DNA of 12,973 bases from HB2-32-21 sp040235495. GTDB taxonomy: Bacteria; Pseudomonadota; Gammaproteobacteria; Pseudomonadales; Porticoccaceae. Location of the stretch: contig JBECKV010000055.1 in assembly GCA_040235495.1 (NCBI GenBank), positions 1 through 12,973 of the forward strand. Direction: 5' to 3'. Below the pieces are notes generated by a model. The model saw nothing but the letters and a program-made list of their open reading frames with translations. It did no database searches and was not told the origin of the DNA. The translations under genes and the position numbers were made by a program. Shown piece by piece: positions 7,122 to 12,973 of the stretch (positions are counted from its first letter, which is position 1; every line of letters begins with the position of its first letter).

Positions 7122-7544
7122 ATGGCAGTTAAATATGGTGACGGGGACGCCTCTTTTCAGGCGGCCGGGGGGCTGGAAGGTTTGAGAAAACTGGTGGATC
7201 GTTTTTACCGGGCGATGGACGAGTTGCCCGAGGCGAAAACCATCCGCGCCATGCATCCCGAGGATCTCACCCTGGCCCGGGACAAACTGACCCTGTTTCT
7301 CAGCGGCTGGCTGGGCGGCGAAAAGCTGTTTTCAAAAAAATACGGTCCCATCATCATTCCTGTGGCGCATGCGCATCTGGATATCGATGAACCGGAGCGC
7401 GATGCCTGGCTGGCCTGTATGCAGGTGGCGGTCGATGAGCAGGATTACGCGCCGGCATTCAAAAAATATCTGATGGAACAGTTATTTGTGCCAGCGGAGC
7501 GGTGCCGTCTTGCGAGTGTCAATCGCCGGGCGAAAATGGACTGA
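7122..7544 (+). CDS. Group II truncated haemoglobin (TrHb2)
   Basis: Haem protein of the 2-on-2 globin fold, 140 aa from the ATG at 7122 (AGGA about 10 nt upstream). The frame stays open to a TTG at 7035, but the 29 extra residues have no globin character. Family features include the YG..D.SFQAAGG start, Phe28-Tyr29 at the B9/B10 positions, the HPEDL stretch with His45 at CD1, FLSGWLGG (59-66), His83 as the likely proximal F8 haem ligand (in AHAHLDI), and ERDAWLACM with Trp96 at G8, a group II hallmark. Known relatives bind O2, NO or peroxide, so a role in oxygen supply or NO/oxidative protection is likely but unproven. It is followed 17 bp later by the GFA-type gene and is probably co-transcribed with it. 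The C-terminal tail (RLASVNRRAKMD) is basic and poorly conserved. Confidence 0.9.
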   Translation: MAVKYGDGDASFQAAGGLEGLRKLVDRFYRAMDELPEAKTIRAMHPEDLTLARDKLTLFLSGWLGGEKLFSKKYGPIIIPVAHAHLDIDEPERDAWLACMQVAVDEQDYAPAFKKYLMEQLFVPAERCRLASVNRRAKMD

Positions 7545-7561
7545 ATCAGGAAGGAGCACTC

Positions 7562-7984
7562 ATGCGCATCAGCGGAGAATGTTTTTGCGGCGCCATTGGC
7601 TATGAAGCGGAGCTGGATGAGAACCGCGTCGGTATTTGTCACTGTCGCGACTGCCAGATATTCAGCGGGTCGGCCTTTCGCATGTCCAGCGTCGTAGCTT
7701 CCGGCGACTTCAGGTTTACCCGGGGCGAGCCGAAGTACTTTGACAAGCGGGCTGATAGTGGCGCGATTCGACGTCTGGCCTTTTGCGGCGAGTGCGGTAC
7801 CCATCTGTGTTCGTTGCCGGTCGACGGTGACTCGGCGTCGTCCTTCGTGTCGATTCGGCTGTCGACGGCTCGGGAATTCCCGAACATGAAGCCAGCGTCG
7901 GAAATCTTTTGTGATTCCCGGGTCTCCTGGCTCGAACCCCTGGCCGGCACTATCCAGTTTCCGCGCATGCCCACCCGGCGCTAG
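7562..7984 (+). CDS. GFA-type (Mss4-like) zinc-binding protein
   Basis: A 140-aa protein of the GFA/CENP-V fold (glutathione-dependent formaldehyde-activating family and relatives). The ATG at 7562 has a strong Shine-Dalgarno (AAGGAG, 5-nt spacer); the frame is also open to 7502, but that part overlaps the haemoglobin gene. Zinc ligands are in the expected order: Cys7 and Cys9 (GECFCGAI), Cys26, Cys28 and Cys31 (CHCRDCQ), then Cys75 and Cys78 (FCGECGTHL). The segment SGSAF at 35-39 is the usual family follow-on. Most members have no proven enzyme activity; glutathione-adduct chemistry is known only for a few, so the function is best left as a small zinc protein possibly acting on aldehydes or thiol adducts. 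It sits in a two-gene unit with the haemoglobin. Confidence 0.88.
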   Translation: MRISGECFCGAIGYEAELDENRVGICHCRDCQIFSGSAFRMSSVVASGDFRFTRGEPKYFDKRADSGAIRRLAFCGECGTHLCSLPVDGDSASSFVSIRLSTAREFPNMKPASEIFCDSRVSWLEPLAGTIQFPRMPTRR

Positions 7985-8002
7985 GCACCTGCTTGTGCCC
8001 AC

Positions 8003-8037
8003 TGATCGCTCACGCCCAAGGCGAGGAAAGGCGATCA
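8003..8037. terminator. Stem-loop between convergent genes, possible terminator
   Basis: TGATCGC (8003-8009) pairs perfectly with GCGATCA (8031-8037), and CGCC/GGCG forms an inner hairpin. It lies in the 65-bp gap between the GFA gene (plus) and the synthetase (minus), where transcripts from both sides meet. No T-run follows on either strand, so it is not a classical intrinsic terminator. A smaller hairpin, GGCAC/GTGCC at 7984-7999, starts on the last base of the GFA stop codon. Confidence 0.35.
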
Positions 8038-8049
8038 TCAACCGCCTGG

Positions 8050-9747
8050 TTATGCAATGCCCATTATTTTTCTGACTTCCGGCTTCATGATTTTACCGTT
8101 GGCGTTGCGCGGCAGAGGCTCGGGGTACTGGTCGATGCGAATCGGCACCTTGAAGGCGGCAATTTGCGCGGCCACGTGATCCTGTAGTTCTTTTTCGGTC
8201 ACCGAATCACCGGGGCGAATCTGGACCAGGGCGCCGACCTCTTCGCCGAGGATAGGGTGGGGAATGCCGACCACGGCGGCGTCGACCACCGCCGGATGAT
8301 CGTAGAGCGCGCTTTCCACCTCGATACAGTAGATGTTTTCACCGCCGCGCAGGAGCATGTCCTTGGCTCTGTCGACCACGAATAAAAAACCCTCCTCGTC
8401 CAGATAACCGAGGTCACCGGTATGCAGCCAGCACTGGGTGAAACTGCTGGCCGTGGCCTCCGGGTTATTCCAGTAACCCTTGATGACCTGGGGTCCCTTG
8501 ACCCAGATCTCGCCGATTTCGCCCGCCGCCATCTGTTGTTCGTCATCGGACATGATTTTGATGTCACACACCGCTGCCGGCATGCCCGCGCTTTCGGGAC
8601 GGGCCAGGTAATCCTCGGCGACGCATACGGTGGTCAACGCGCTGGTTTCGGTCAGGCCGTAACCATTGCTGGAGCTGGAGTTCGGGAAAGCTTCCTTCAC
8701 CCGCCGGGCAAGTTGTGGCGACGGCGGCGCACCGCCAAAAAGGACAGCCCGAATGCTGGAGGTGTCGTGTTGACTGAGAATCGGCGATTCCAGCACTTGC
8801 AGGGGCATCGACGGTACGCCCCCGAAGGAGTGAAGCTTTTCTTTTTCGATCAGCCGAATCGCGGTATCGGCATCCCACTTGTACATCAGCACGATTTTGC
8901 TGCCGGCGATGGTGCTGCCACAGAGCATGGCCAGGGAACCAGTGACGTGAAAAAGTGGCGCACTGAGCAACTGACCCATTTGCTCGGTGGGCATTTCCGG
9001 TTCGCGGCCATAGCGGTATTCGGTGCGGACTCGGCAGTAGACACCACTGACCTGGTTGGCGCAGATATTGCGGTGGCTGTTAATCGCCCCCTTGGGGTTG
9101 CCCGTGGTCCCGGAGGTGTAAAAAATACTGGCGTCGTCGTCGGGGGCTATGTCCACGGCGGGCAGGCTTTGCCGGTGGCCGTGGCGCTTGACCACTGCCT
9201 CGAAGCGATCCTCGTTCGGGCTGATGGCGTTATCCTCACCACGAATGACAATCAGTCGCTCCAGAGTGGGAATGTGATCGCAGCTGCCGGCCAGCAAGCT
9301 GGCCCGTTGTTGATCGGCAAACACGAGGCGGGCGCCGCAGTTCCCGATGGCGTATTCGAGCTCGCGCGCGGTCCACCAGGCGTTCAGCGGCACGATCACC
9401 GCGCCGACGGATACCGTCGCCCAGAACACCACCGGCCACTCGGGGAAATTGCGCATTGCCAGCGCCACCCTGTCGCCTTTGCCGATGCCATAGTTTTCGC
9501 GCAGGGCGTGGGCCAGCGCCACCACCTGCTGAAAGTGTTCGCCGTAGGTGAGGCGCTCGTCCTGATAGACGAGATAGTCTCGGTCGGCGAACTGGAGCGT
9601 ATCTTCCAGAATGGCCCGCAGATTGGGCCGGGCATGCTTCCACATTCGGGTCGGCAGGCCGTTAATCTCGATTTCCTCGATCTCGAAGGGTGAGCCGGGA
9701 GCGGTGAGTTTCTTGTCAAGCAGTGGAACGGGAACGGGTGTACTCAT
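8050..9747 (-). CDS. Acyl-CoA synthetase / AMP-dependent acid-CoA ligase
   Basis: Class I adenylate-forming enzyme, 565 aa, that activates a carboxylic acid with ATP and CoA to an acyl-CoA through an acyl-AMP. All core motifs are present in order: the phosphate-binding loop TSGTTGNPKG (211-220), GYGLTE (362-367), HTGD (442-445), the hinge DRAKDM (459-464), GGENIY (468-473), and PRNANGK near the C-terminus with Lys552 as the likely adenylation lysine. Length is usual for medium/long-chain or aromatic acid ligases. The N-terminal 45 residues precede the AMP-binding domain and carry no signal peptide. The ATG at 9747 has only a weak AGAG upstream. It is transcribed divergently from the SDR gene and converges on the GFA gene. 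The substrate class cannot be fixed from sequence. Confidence 0.95.
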   Translation of the reverse strand: MSTPVPVPLLDKKLTAPGSPFEIEEIEINGLPTRMWKHARPNLRAILEDTLQFADRDYLVYQDERLTYGEHFQQVVALAHALRENYGIGKGDRVALAMRNFPEWPVVFWATVSVGAVIVPLNAWWTARELEYAIGNCGARLVFADQQRASLLAGSCDHIPTLERLIVIRGEDNAISPNEDRFEAVVKRHGHRQSLPAVDIAPDDDASIFYTSGTTGNPKGAINSHRNICANQVSGVYCRVRTEYRYGREPEMPTEQMGQLLSAPLFHVTGSLAMLCGSTIAGSKIVLMYKWDADTAIRLIEKEKLHSFGGVPSMPLQVLESPILSQHDTSSIRAVLFGGAPPSPQLARRVKEAFPNSSSSNGYGLTETSALTTVCVAEDYLARPESAGMPAAVCDIKIMSDDEQQMAAGEIGEIWVKGPQVIKGYWNNPEATASSFTQCWLHTGDLGYLDEEGFLFVVDRAKDMLLRGGENIYCIEVESALYDHPAVVDAAVVGIPHPILGEEVGALVQIRPGDSVTEKELQDHVAAQIAAFKVPIRIDQYPEPLPRNANGKIMKPEVRKIMGIA

Positions 9748-9917
9748 GGTGATTTCTCTGTTTTATTCGTTCTCGCGACTGGTTTTATTCGCGCCACTAT
9801 TGAAACCAAGCGGGCCCGGGTATGCAAGACTCCGGTTGCCGTCGAGCATCCACCTTTGGCCGGGCTACGTTAGAATGACTTCTGGTGCTGGCTGATTCAA
9901 CGAGTTAAGGAAGTGGA
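9748..9917. promoter_or_regulatory. Divergent promoter region, synthetase and SDR gene
   Basis: This 170-bp gap holds the starts of two outward-facing genes. Toward the SDR gene, TAGAAT at about 9870 is a possible -10 box without a good -35. AAGGA six bases before the SDR ATG is its ribosome-binding site. Toward the synthetase it contains two copies of CGAATAAAAC. Shared control of the two genes is likely from layout alone. Confidence 0.4.
9760..9791 (-). repeat. Two copies of CGAATAAAAC upstream of the synthetase
   Basis: Read on the minus strand, CGAATAAAAC is at 9769-9760 and 9791-9782, 22 bp apart (about two helical turns), just upstream of the synthetase start. The same 10-mer recurs after the SDR gene in plus orientation. 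Regular spacing and promoter position suggest a possible protein-binding element. Confidence 0.5.
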
Positions 9918-10700
9918 ATGAAAAATTTATTCGATTTGAGTGGGAAGGTTGCCGTAATTACCGGCTCCACCAAGGGCATCGGCAAGGCTATTGCCGAGCA
10001 GATGGCCGCCCATGGCGCGAAAGTGGTGATATCCAGCCGCAAAGCAGGGGTCTGCGAGGAGGTGGCGGCGGCTATTAATGCCGCCAACGCCAACGCCAAC
10101 GGTGAAGCCATTGCCATTCCCGCCAATATCTCCCGCAAGGAAGAATTGCAAAACCTGGTCGATCAAACCCGCGAGCAGTGGGGTCACATCGACATACTGG
10201 TGTGCAACGCCGCGGCCAATCCGTACTACGGCGGCATGCTGGGTATCAGCGATGATCAGTTCGACAAGGTGATGGACAACAATATCAAATCCAATCACTG
10301 GTTGTGTTCCATGGTGATTCCACAGATGCGGGAGCGCCGGGATGGCGCCATTATTATCATTTCTTCCATCGCCGGTCTGGTAGGGCATACGACCTTGGGT
10401 GCTTACGGTATTTCCAAGGCCGCTGATTTCGCGCTGGTGCGCAATATCGCCGCTGAGTTCGGGCCGGACAATGTGCGCGCCAACGCCATCGCCCCGGGCC
10501 TGATCAAAACCGACTTCGCCCGGGCGCTGTGGGACAACCCGGACTATCTCAAGGCGGCGACCGCCAACGCCCCCCTGCGCCGCATCGGTACGCCCGATGA
10601 GATTGCCGGGGGCGCGGTGTTCCTGGCCTCGGCAGCGGGTAATTTCATGACCGGCCAAACCCTGGTGATCGACGGTGGGCGGGTTATCTCGAACGAATAA
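9918..10700 (+). CDS. Short-chain dehydrogenase/reductase (SDR)
   Basis: A 260-aa classical SDR that oxidises or reduces an alcohol/ketone with NAD(P). Cofactor-binding TGSTKGIG lies at 15-22, SSRKAG near 39-44 follows the second strand, CNAAA at 96-100 is the NNAG-type motif, and Asn122 is the conserved helix Asn. The catalytic residues are Ser150, Tyr163 and Lys167 (in YGISK). PGLIKTDFAR (193-202) covers the nicotinamide side, and the C-terminus has TGQTLVIDGG, typical of FabG-like members. Arg41 after the second strand would fit NADP(H), but this is not decisive. The ATG has AAGGA 6 nt upstream. An Asn-Ala run at 57-61 (INAANANANGEA) is coded by three GCCAAC repeats and looks like a small insertion. 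It is the first gene of the plus-strand group, divergent from the synthetase. Confidence 0.94.
   Translation: MKNLFDLSGKVAVITGSTKGIGKAIAEQMAAHGAKVVISSRKAGVCEEVAAAINAANANANGEAIAIPANISRKEELQNLVDQTREQWGHIDILVCNAAANPYYGGMLGISDDQFDKVMDNNIKSNHWLCSMVIPQMRERRDGAIIIISSIAGLVGHTTLGAYGISKAADFALVRNIAAEFGPDNVRANAIAPGLIKTDFARALWDNPDYLKAATANAPLRRIGTPDEIAGGAVFLASAAGNFMTGQTLVIDGGRVISNE
10083..10100 (+). repeat. (GCCAAC)3 hexanucleotide repeat within the SDR gene
   Basis: Three perfect GCCAAC units encode Ala-Asn repeats in a surface loop after the fourth helix region of the SDR. Unit gain or loss keeps frame, so it could vary between strains without breaking the protein. Confidence 0.85.
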
Positions 10701-10741
10701 ACCGAATAAAACAAAGCAAATAAAAATCCAACGAATAAAAC
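10694..10741 (+). repeat. Three copies of CGAATAAA(A)C after the SDR gene
   Basis: Copies lie at 10694-10702 (one A shorter, overlapping the SDR stop), 10703-10712 and 10732-10741. Together with the two minus-strand copies at 9760-9791 they bracket the SDR gene in inverted orientation. Nothing recognisable as an insertion sequence lies between them. Confidence 0.5.
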
Positions 10742-10821
10742 GCACCGTTTTCTTGAAGCACGACGGGCGGCTGGCTAGACTCAAGCAGCGAGCTTGGGAT
10801 TAAAAGAGATTACAAGGTCAA

Positions 10822-10827
10822 TAATAT
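10822..10827 (+). promoter_or_regulatory. Possible -10 box (TAATAT) of the LLM monooxygenase gene
   Basis: TAATAT lies 25 bp upstream of the ATG at 10853 within an AT-rich stretch of an otherwise GC-rich 152-bp gap. The -35 side is poor. Further upstream, CAAGC and GCTTG (10782-10796) form a 5-bp hairpin around a 5-nt loop. A separate promoter for this gene is therefore plausible. Confidence 0.3.
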
Positions 10828-10852
10828 TAATCGCTAGATAAGGGGTAAGGTT

Positions 10853-11953
10853 ATGGACGTAGGCATGTTGAGTGTTTTCCAGGCGGGGCTCGGTCAGGGT
10901 CTCACGGACCTGGAGGTGTATAAAAATCAATTGGCAATTTGCGATCTGGTGGAGCCCCTGGGTTTTGATTCCCTGTGGGCGGCCGAGCACCACTTCACTG
11001 ATTACACGATGTGTCCCAGTGTCACTGAATTACTGGCCTACATGGCGGGTCGCACCGAACGCATCGGCCTGGGTACCGCCGTATTGATTTTGCCCTGGCA
11101 CAAGGATCCGGGCCGTATTGCCGTGGAAATGGCCATGCTCGATAACCTTAGTGATGGCCGCGCGCTGATGGGCTTCGGTCGCGGCATTGGGCGGGTGGAG
11201 TATGATGGTTTCGGGATTCCCATGGAGGAATCTCGCGACCGCTTCGATGAATCAGCCGAAATTATCATTCAGGGCCTGGAGACCGGCTTTATCGAGTATG
11301 ACGGCAAATTTTTCAAACAGGAGCGGCGCGAACTGCGACCGCGGCCTTTCAAGTCCTTCAAGGACCGCCTGTACATGGCCTGCCAATCACCGGACTCCGC
11401 CGATGTGGTGGCCGATCTGGGGGCGACCATGATGATCTTCGCTATCTCGCCCTGGAAGAGTCGAGCCAAGGACGTCGATCGCTACCGCGCCCGCTACAGA
11501 AAATCACAGGGCAAGGAGCCACCACCGATCGTTGCCAATATTTTCTGCGTCTGCGACGAAGACGCCGGCAGGGCGGAAGAAAATGCCCTGAAGTATATGC
11601 ACGATTACTGGATTTCCGCCCTCGACCATTACGAAATGGATGGCACCCATTTCAGCGATAAAAAGGTCTACAACTACTACGCGCAAAGCGCCGAAATCAT
11701 GCGCGACCGGGGTCGGGAGTCGGTGACCGAGCTGTTTACCAACAATCAGGTGCATGGCACGCCTCGGCAGGTGCTGGACAAGATTCACTGGATTCGCGAG
11801 CAGGCCGGCCCCATGAATTTGAATGTCTCCTTCAGTTTTGGCGGTATGCCTTTTGACGCGGCGGAGAAATCCATGCGCCTGTTTGCTGACAAGGTGTTGC
11901 CGGAGCTGCATGCCTGGTCCTGCGAACCCGAAGGTTACCAGGCCAGCGCCTGA
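10853..11953 (+). CDS. Luciferase-like (LLM class) flavin-dependent monooxygenase
   Basis: A 366-aa protein of the bacterial luciferase superfamily, which uses reduced flavin supplied by a separate reductase to activate O2. Characteristic pieces are WAAEHHF (42-48), LGTAVLILPWHKDP (73-86), LDNLSDGRALMGFGRG (96-111), then GRVEYDGFGIP (113-123), and the C-terminal NVSFSFGGMPFDAAEKSM stretch. This family includes alkanal, alkane and nitrilotriacetate monooxygenases and the type II Baeyer-Villiger enzymes; the sequence does not tell which. No flavin reductase gene is in view. The ATG at 10853 follows AAGGGG (8-nt spacer) and TAAGG. It follows the SDR gene and precedes a probable terminator and the hydrolase. 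Confidence 0.92.
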   Translation: MDVGMLSVFQAGLGQGLTDLEVYKNQLAICDLVEPLGFDSLWAAEHHFTDYTMCPSVTELLAYMAGRTERIGLGTAVLILPWHKDPGRIAVEMAMLDNLSDGRALMGFGRGIGRVEYDGFGIPMEESRDRFDESAEIIIQGLETGFIEYDGKFFKQERRELRPRPFKSFKDRLYMACQSPDSADVVADLGATMMIFAISPWKSRAKDVDRYRARYRKSQGKEPPPIVANIFCVCDEDAGRAEENALKYMHDYWISALDHYEMDGTHFSDKKVYNYYAQSAEIMRDRGRESVTELFTNNQVHGTPRQVLDKIHWIREQAGPMNLNVSFSFGGMPFDAAEKSMRLFADKVLPELHAWSCEPEGYQASA

Positions 11954-11959
11954 GCCCAC

Positions 11960-11988
11960 GCGCCTCGCGCTTTGATTGGCGCTTTTTT
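11960..11988 (+). terminator. Intrinsic (Rho-independent) terminator after the LLM gene
   Basis: GC-rich arms GCGCC (11960-11964) and GGCGC (11978-11982), or alternatively GCGC/GCGC around an 8-nt loop, are followed at once by TTTTTT (11983-11988). It begins 7 bp after the LLM stop. The stem is short, so termination may be incomplete and some read-through into the hydrolase gene is possible. Confidence 0.65.
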
Positions 11989-12045
11989 AGCCGCAACAGG
12001 TACAATCCATTGAGCGTGAACAGGCCCTAGCGAGAGGTAAAAATA

Positions 12046-12939
12046 ATGGCAAGTTTAAGAAGCAGATTACTGGCGTCAGTGATGCGCGTTACCATGAAAA
12101 AGATGCTCGGCCGAAGCGGTGACGTCAACAAGGAACGGGCTTCCCTGGAGAAAATGTCCGGCCTGACCGCCAGTCGCAAGCCCGGACAGTCAACCGAAGT
12201 GGGTGGCGTGCCCGGTGAATGGCAATACTGCCAAGGCGCGAAGCCCAAGCGTACGATCCTTTACCTGCACGGCGGCGGTTACGCCCTGGGCGGTCCCGAC
12301 AGCCACCGGGATATGGTGGGTGCGATCGCTGATGCCACTCAGGCCAAGGCCCTGATTCTCGATTATCGCCTGGGTCCCGAAACGCCTTTTCCCGGCGCGG
12401 TCGATGACGCCGTTGCCGCGTACCAGGGGTTACTTGACGATGGCGAGGAAGCCGGGCAAATCTTTCTTGCCGGTGATTCCGCGGGCGGTGGCCTGACCGC
12501 CGCGGCCCTGGTGGCGATCAAGGACAAGGGTTTGCCGATGCCCGCCGGTGGCGTGTGTATTTCTCCGTGGGCGGATTTGACCTTTTCCGGGCGTTCCATG
12601 TACACCAAGGCGATGGAGGACCCCATGCTCAGCAAGGAGACGCTCGCCTGGATGGCCGATCTGTACCTGGCCGGACAGGATGCCAGTCATCCGCTGGCCT
12701 CGCCGATTTACGCCGATCTTTCCGGCTTGCCGCCGCTGTTGATTCAGGTCGGTGGCGCGGAAGTATTGCTCGATGATGCGCTTACTTTGCACGAGCGCGC
12801 CAGGGCCGCTGGGGTTGATTCCACCCTCGAGGTCTGGCAAGACATGATGCATGTCTGGCACCTGATGGCGAAATTTATCCCCGAGGGTAAGCTGGCGATG
12901 AAGTCCATGGCTGAGTTCATGGCCAGGCATACAGCCTGA
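12046..12939 (+). CDS. Alpha/beta hydrolase, hormone-sensitive-lipase type (esterase/lactonase)
   Basis: A 297-aa cytoplasmic serine hydrolase of the HSL (family IV) group that cleaves short esters or lactones. The oxyanion motif HGGGY is at 75-79 and the nucleophile elbow GDSAGG at 143-148 (Ser145). The acid of the triad lies in AEVLLDD (238-244, Glu239 or Asp243), and His269 is in MMHVWH. All triad parts are present, so it should be active. The motif set and basic, amphipathic N-terminus resemble monoterpene epsilon-lactone hydrolases, an inference from memory of that family rather than proof. The ATG has AGAGG about 9 nt upstream. It follows the LLM gene after a terminator-like hairpin. 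About 34 bp after the stop are in the window, with nothing recognisable. Confidence 0.93.
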   Translation: MASLRSRLLASVMRVTMKKMLGRSGDVNKERASLEKMSGLTASRKPGQSTEVGGVPGEWQYCQGAKPKRTILYLHGGGYALGGPDSHRDMVGAIADATQAKALILDYRLGPETPFPGAVDDAVAAYQGLLDDGEEAGQIFLAGDSAGGGLTAAALVAIKDKGLPMPAGGVCISPWADLTFSGRSMYTKAMEDPMLSKETLAWMADLYLAGQDASHPLASPIYADLSGLPPLLIQVGGAEVLLDDALTLHERARAAGVDSTLEVWQDMMHVWHLMAKFIPEGKLAMKSMAEFMARHTA

Positions 12940-12973
12940 TAATTTCATCTGGCCCACGGATCGGGGCGACAAC

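Noticed and set aside
8422..9693. A 423-codon open frame antisense to the acyl-CoA synthetase.
   Set aside because: The opposite strand encodes a complete synthetase with all motifs. The antisense product lacks any recognisable domain and is a by-product of GC-rich codon bias.
9760..10741. An insertion element bounded by CGAATAAAAC inverted copies.
   Set aside because: No transposase, no target-site duplication and an ordinary SDR gene inside. The elements are kept only as repeats.

Overview
The window looks like a catabolic or accessory region of a GC-rich proteobacterial chromosome. The protein families, coding style and Shine-Dalgarno-type start sites fit a gammaproteobacterium, possibly one of the marine lipid- or terpenoid-degrading lineages; that placement is inference from gene content. 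No rRNA, tRNA, CRISPR, transposase or phage gene was seen.

Left part (1-6477, minus strand): five consecutive paralogues of the CaiB/BaiF (family III) CoA-transferase family, all facing left. The leftmost runs off the window edge just before its stop. Transcription would start at about 6.5 kb and read gene 5 -> 4 -> 3 -> 2 -> 1. All are about 400-402 aa, with a start-to-start period of 1307-1332 bp and gaps of 101-123 bp, so the array looks like repeated duplication of a gene-plus-leader unit. Two subtypes are visible: genes 4 and 5, and genes 1, 2 and 3. Every copy keeps the putative catalytic Asp in an FGD motif, so all look functional and diverged rather than decayed.

Middle (6478-7984): a 644-bp stretch without a convincing gene separates the array from a plus-strand pair, a group II truncated haemoglobin followed 17 bp later by a small GFA-type (Mss4-like) zinc protein.

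Right part (8050-12939): an acyl-CoA synthetase (minus strand) converges on the GFA gene and is divergent from a plus-strand series: an SDR dehydrogenase, a luciferase-like (LLM) flavin monooxygenase followed by a probable intrinsic terminator, and a hormone-sensitive-lipase-type alpha/beta hydrolase. An A-rich 10-bp element (CGAATAAAAC) occurs twice upstream of the synthetase and three times after the SDR gene, in opposite orientations.

Working model (inference): SDR oxidises an alcohol to a ketone, the LLM enzyme oxygenates it (some LLM enzymes are type II Baeyer-Villiger monooxygenases), the hydrolase opens the resulting ester or lactone, and the acid is activated by the acyl-CoA synthetase. 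The five CoA-transferases would then move CoA between pathway acids. The sequence supports the families but not the substrate.
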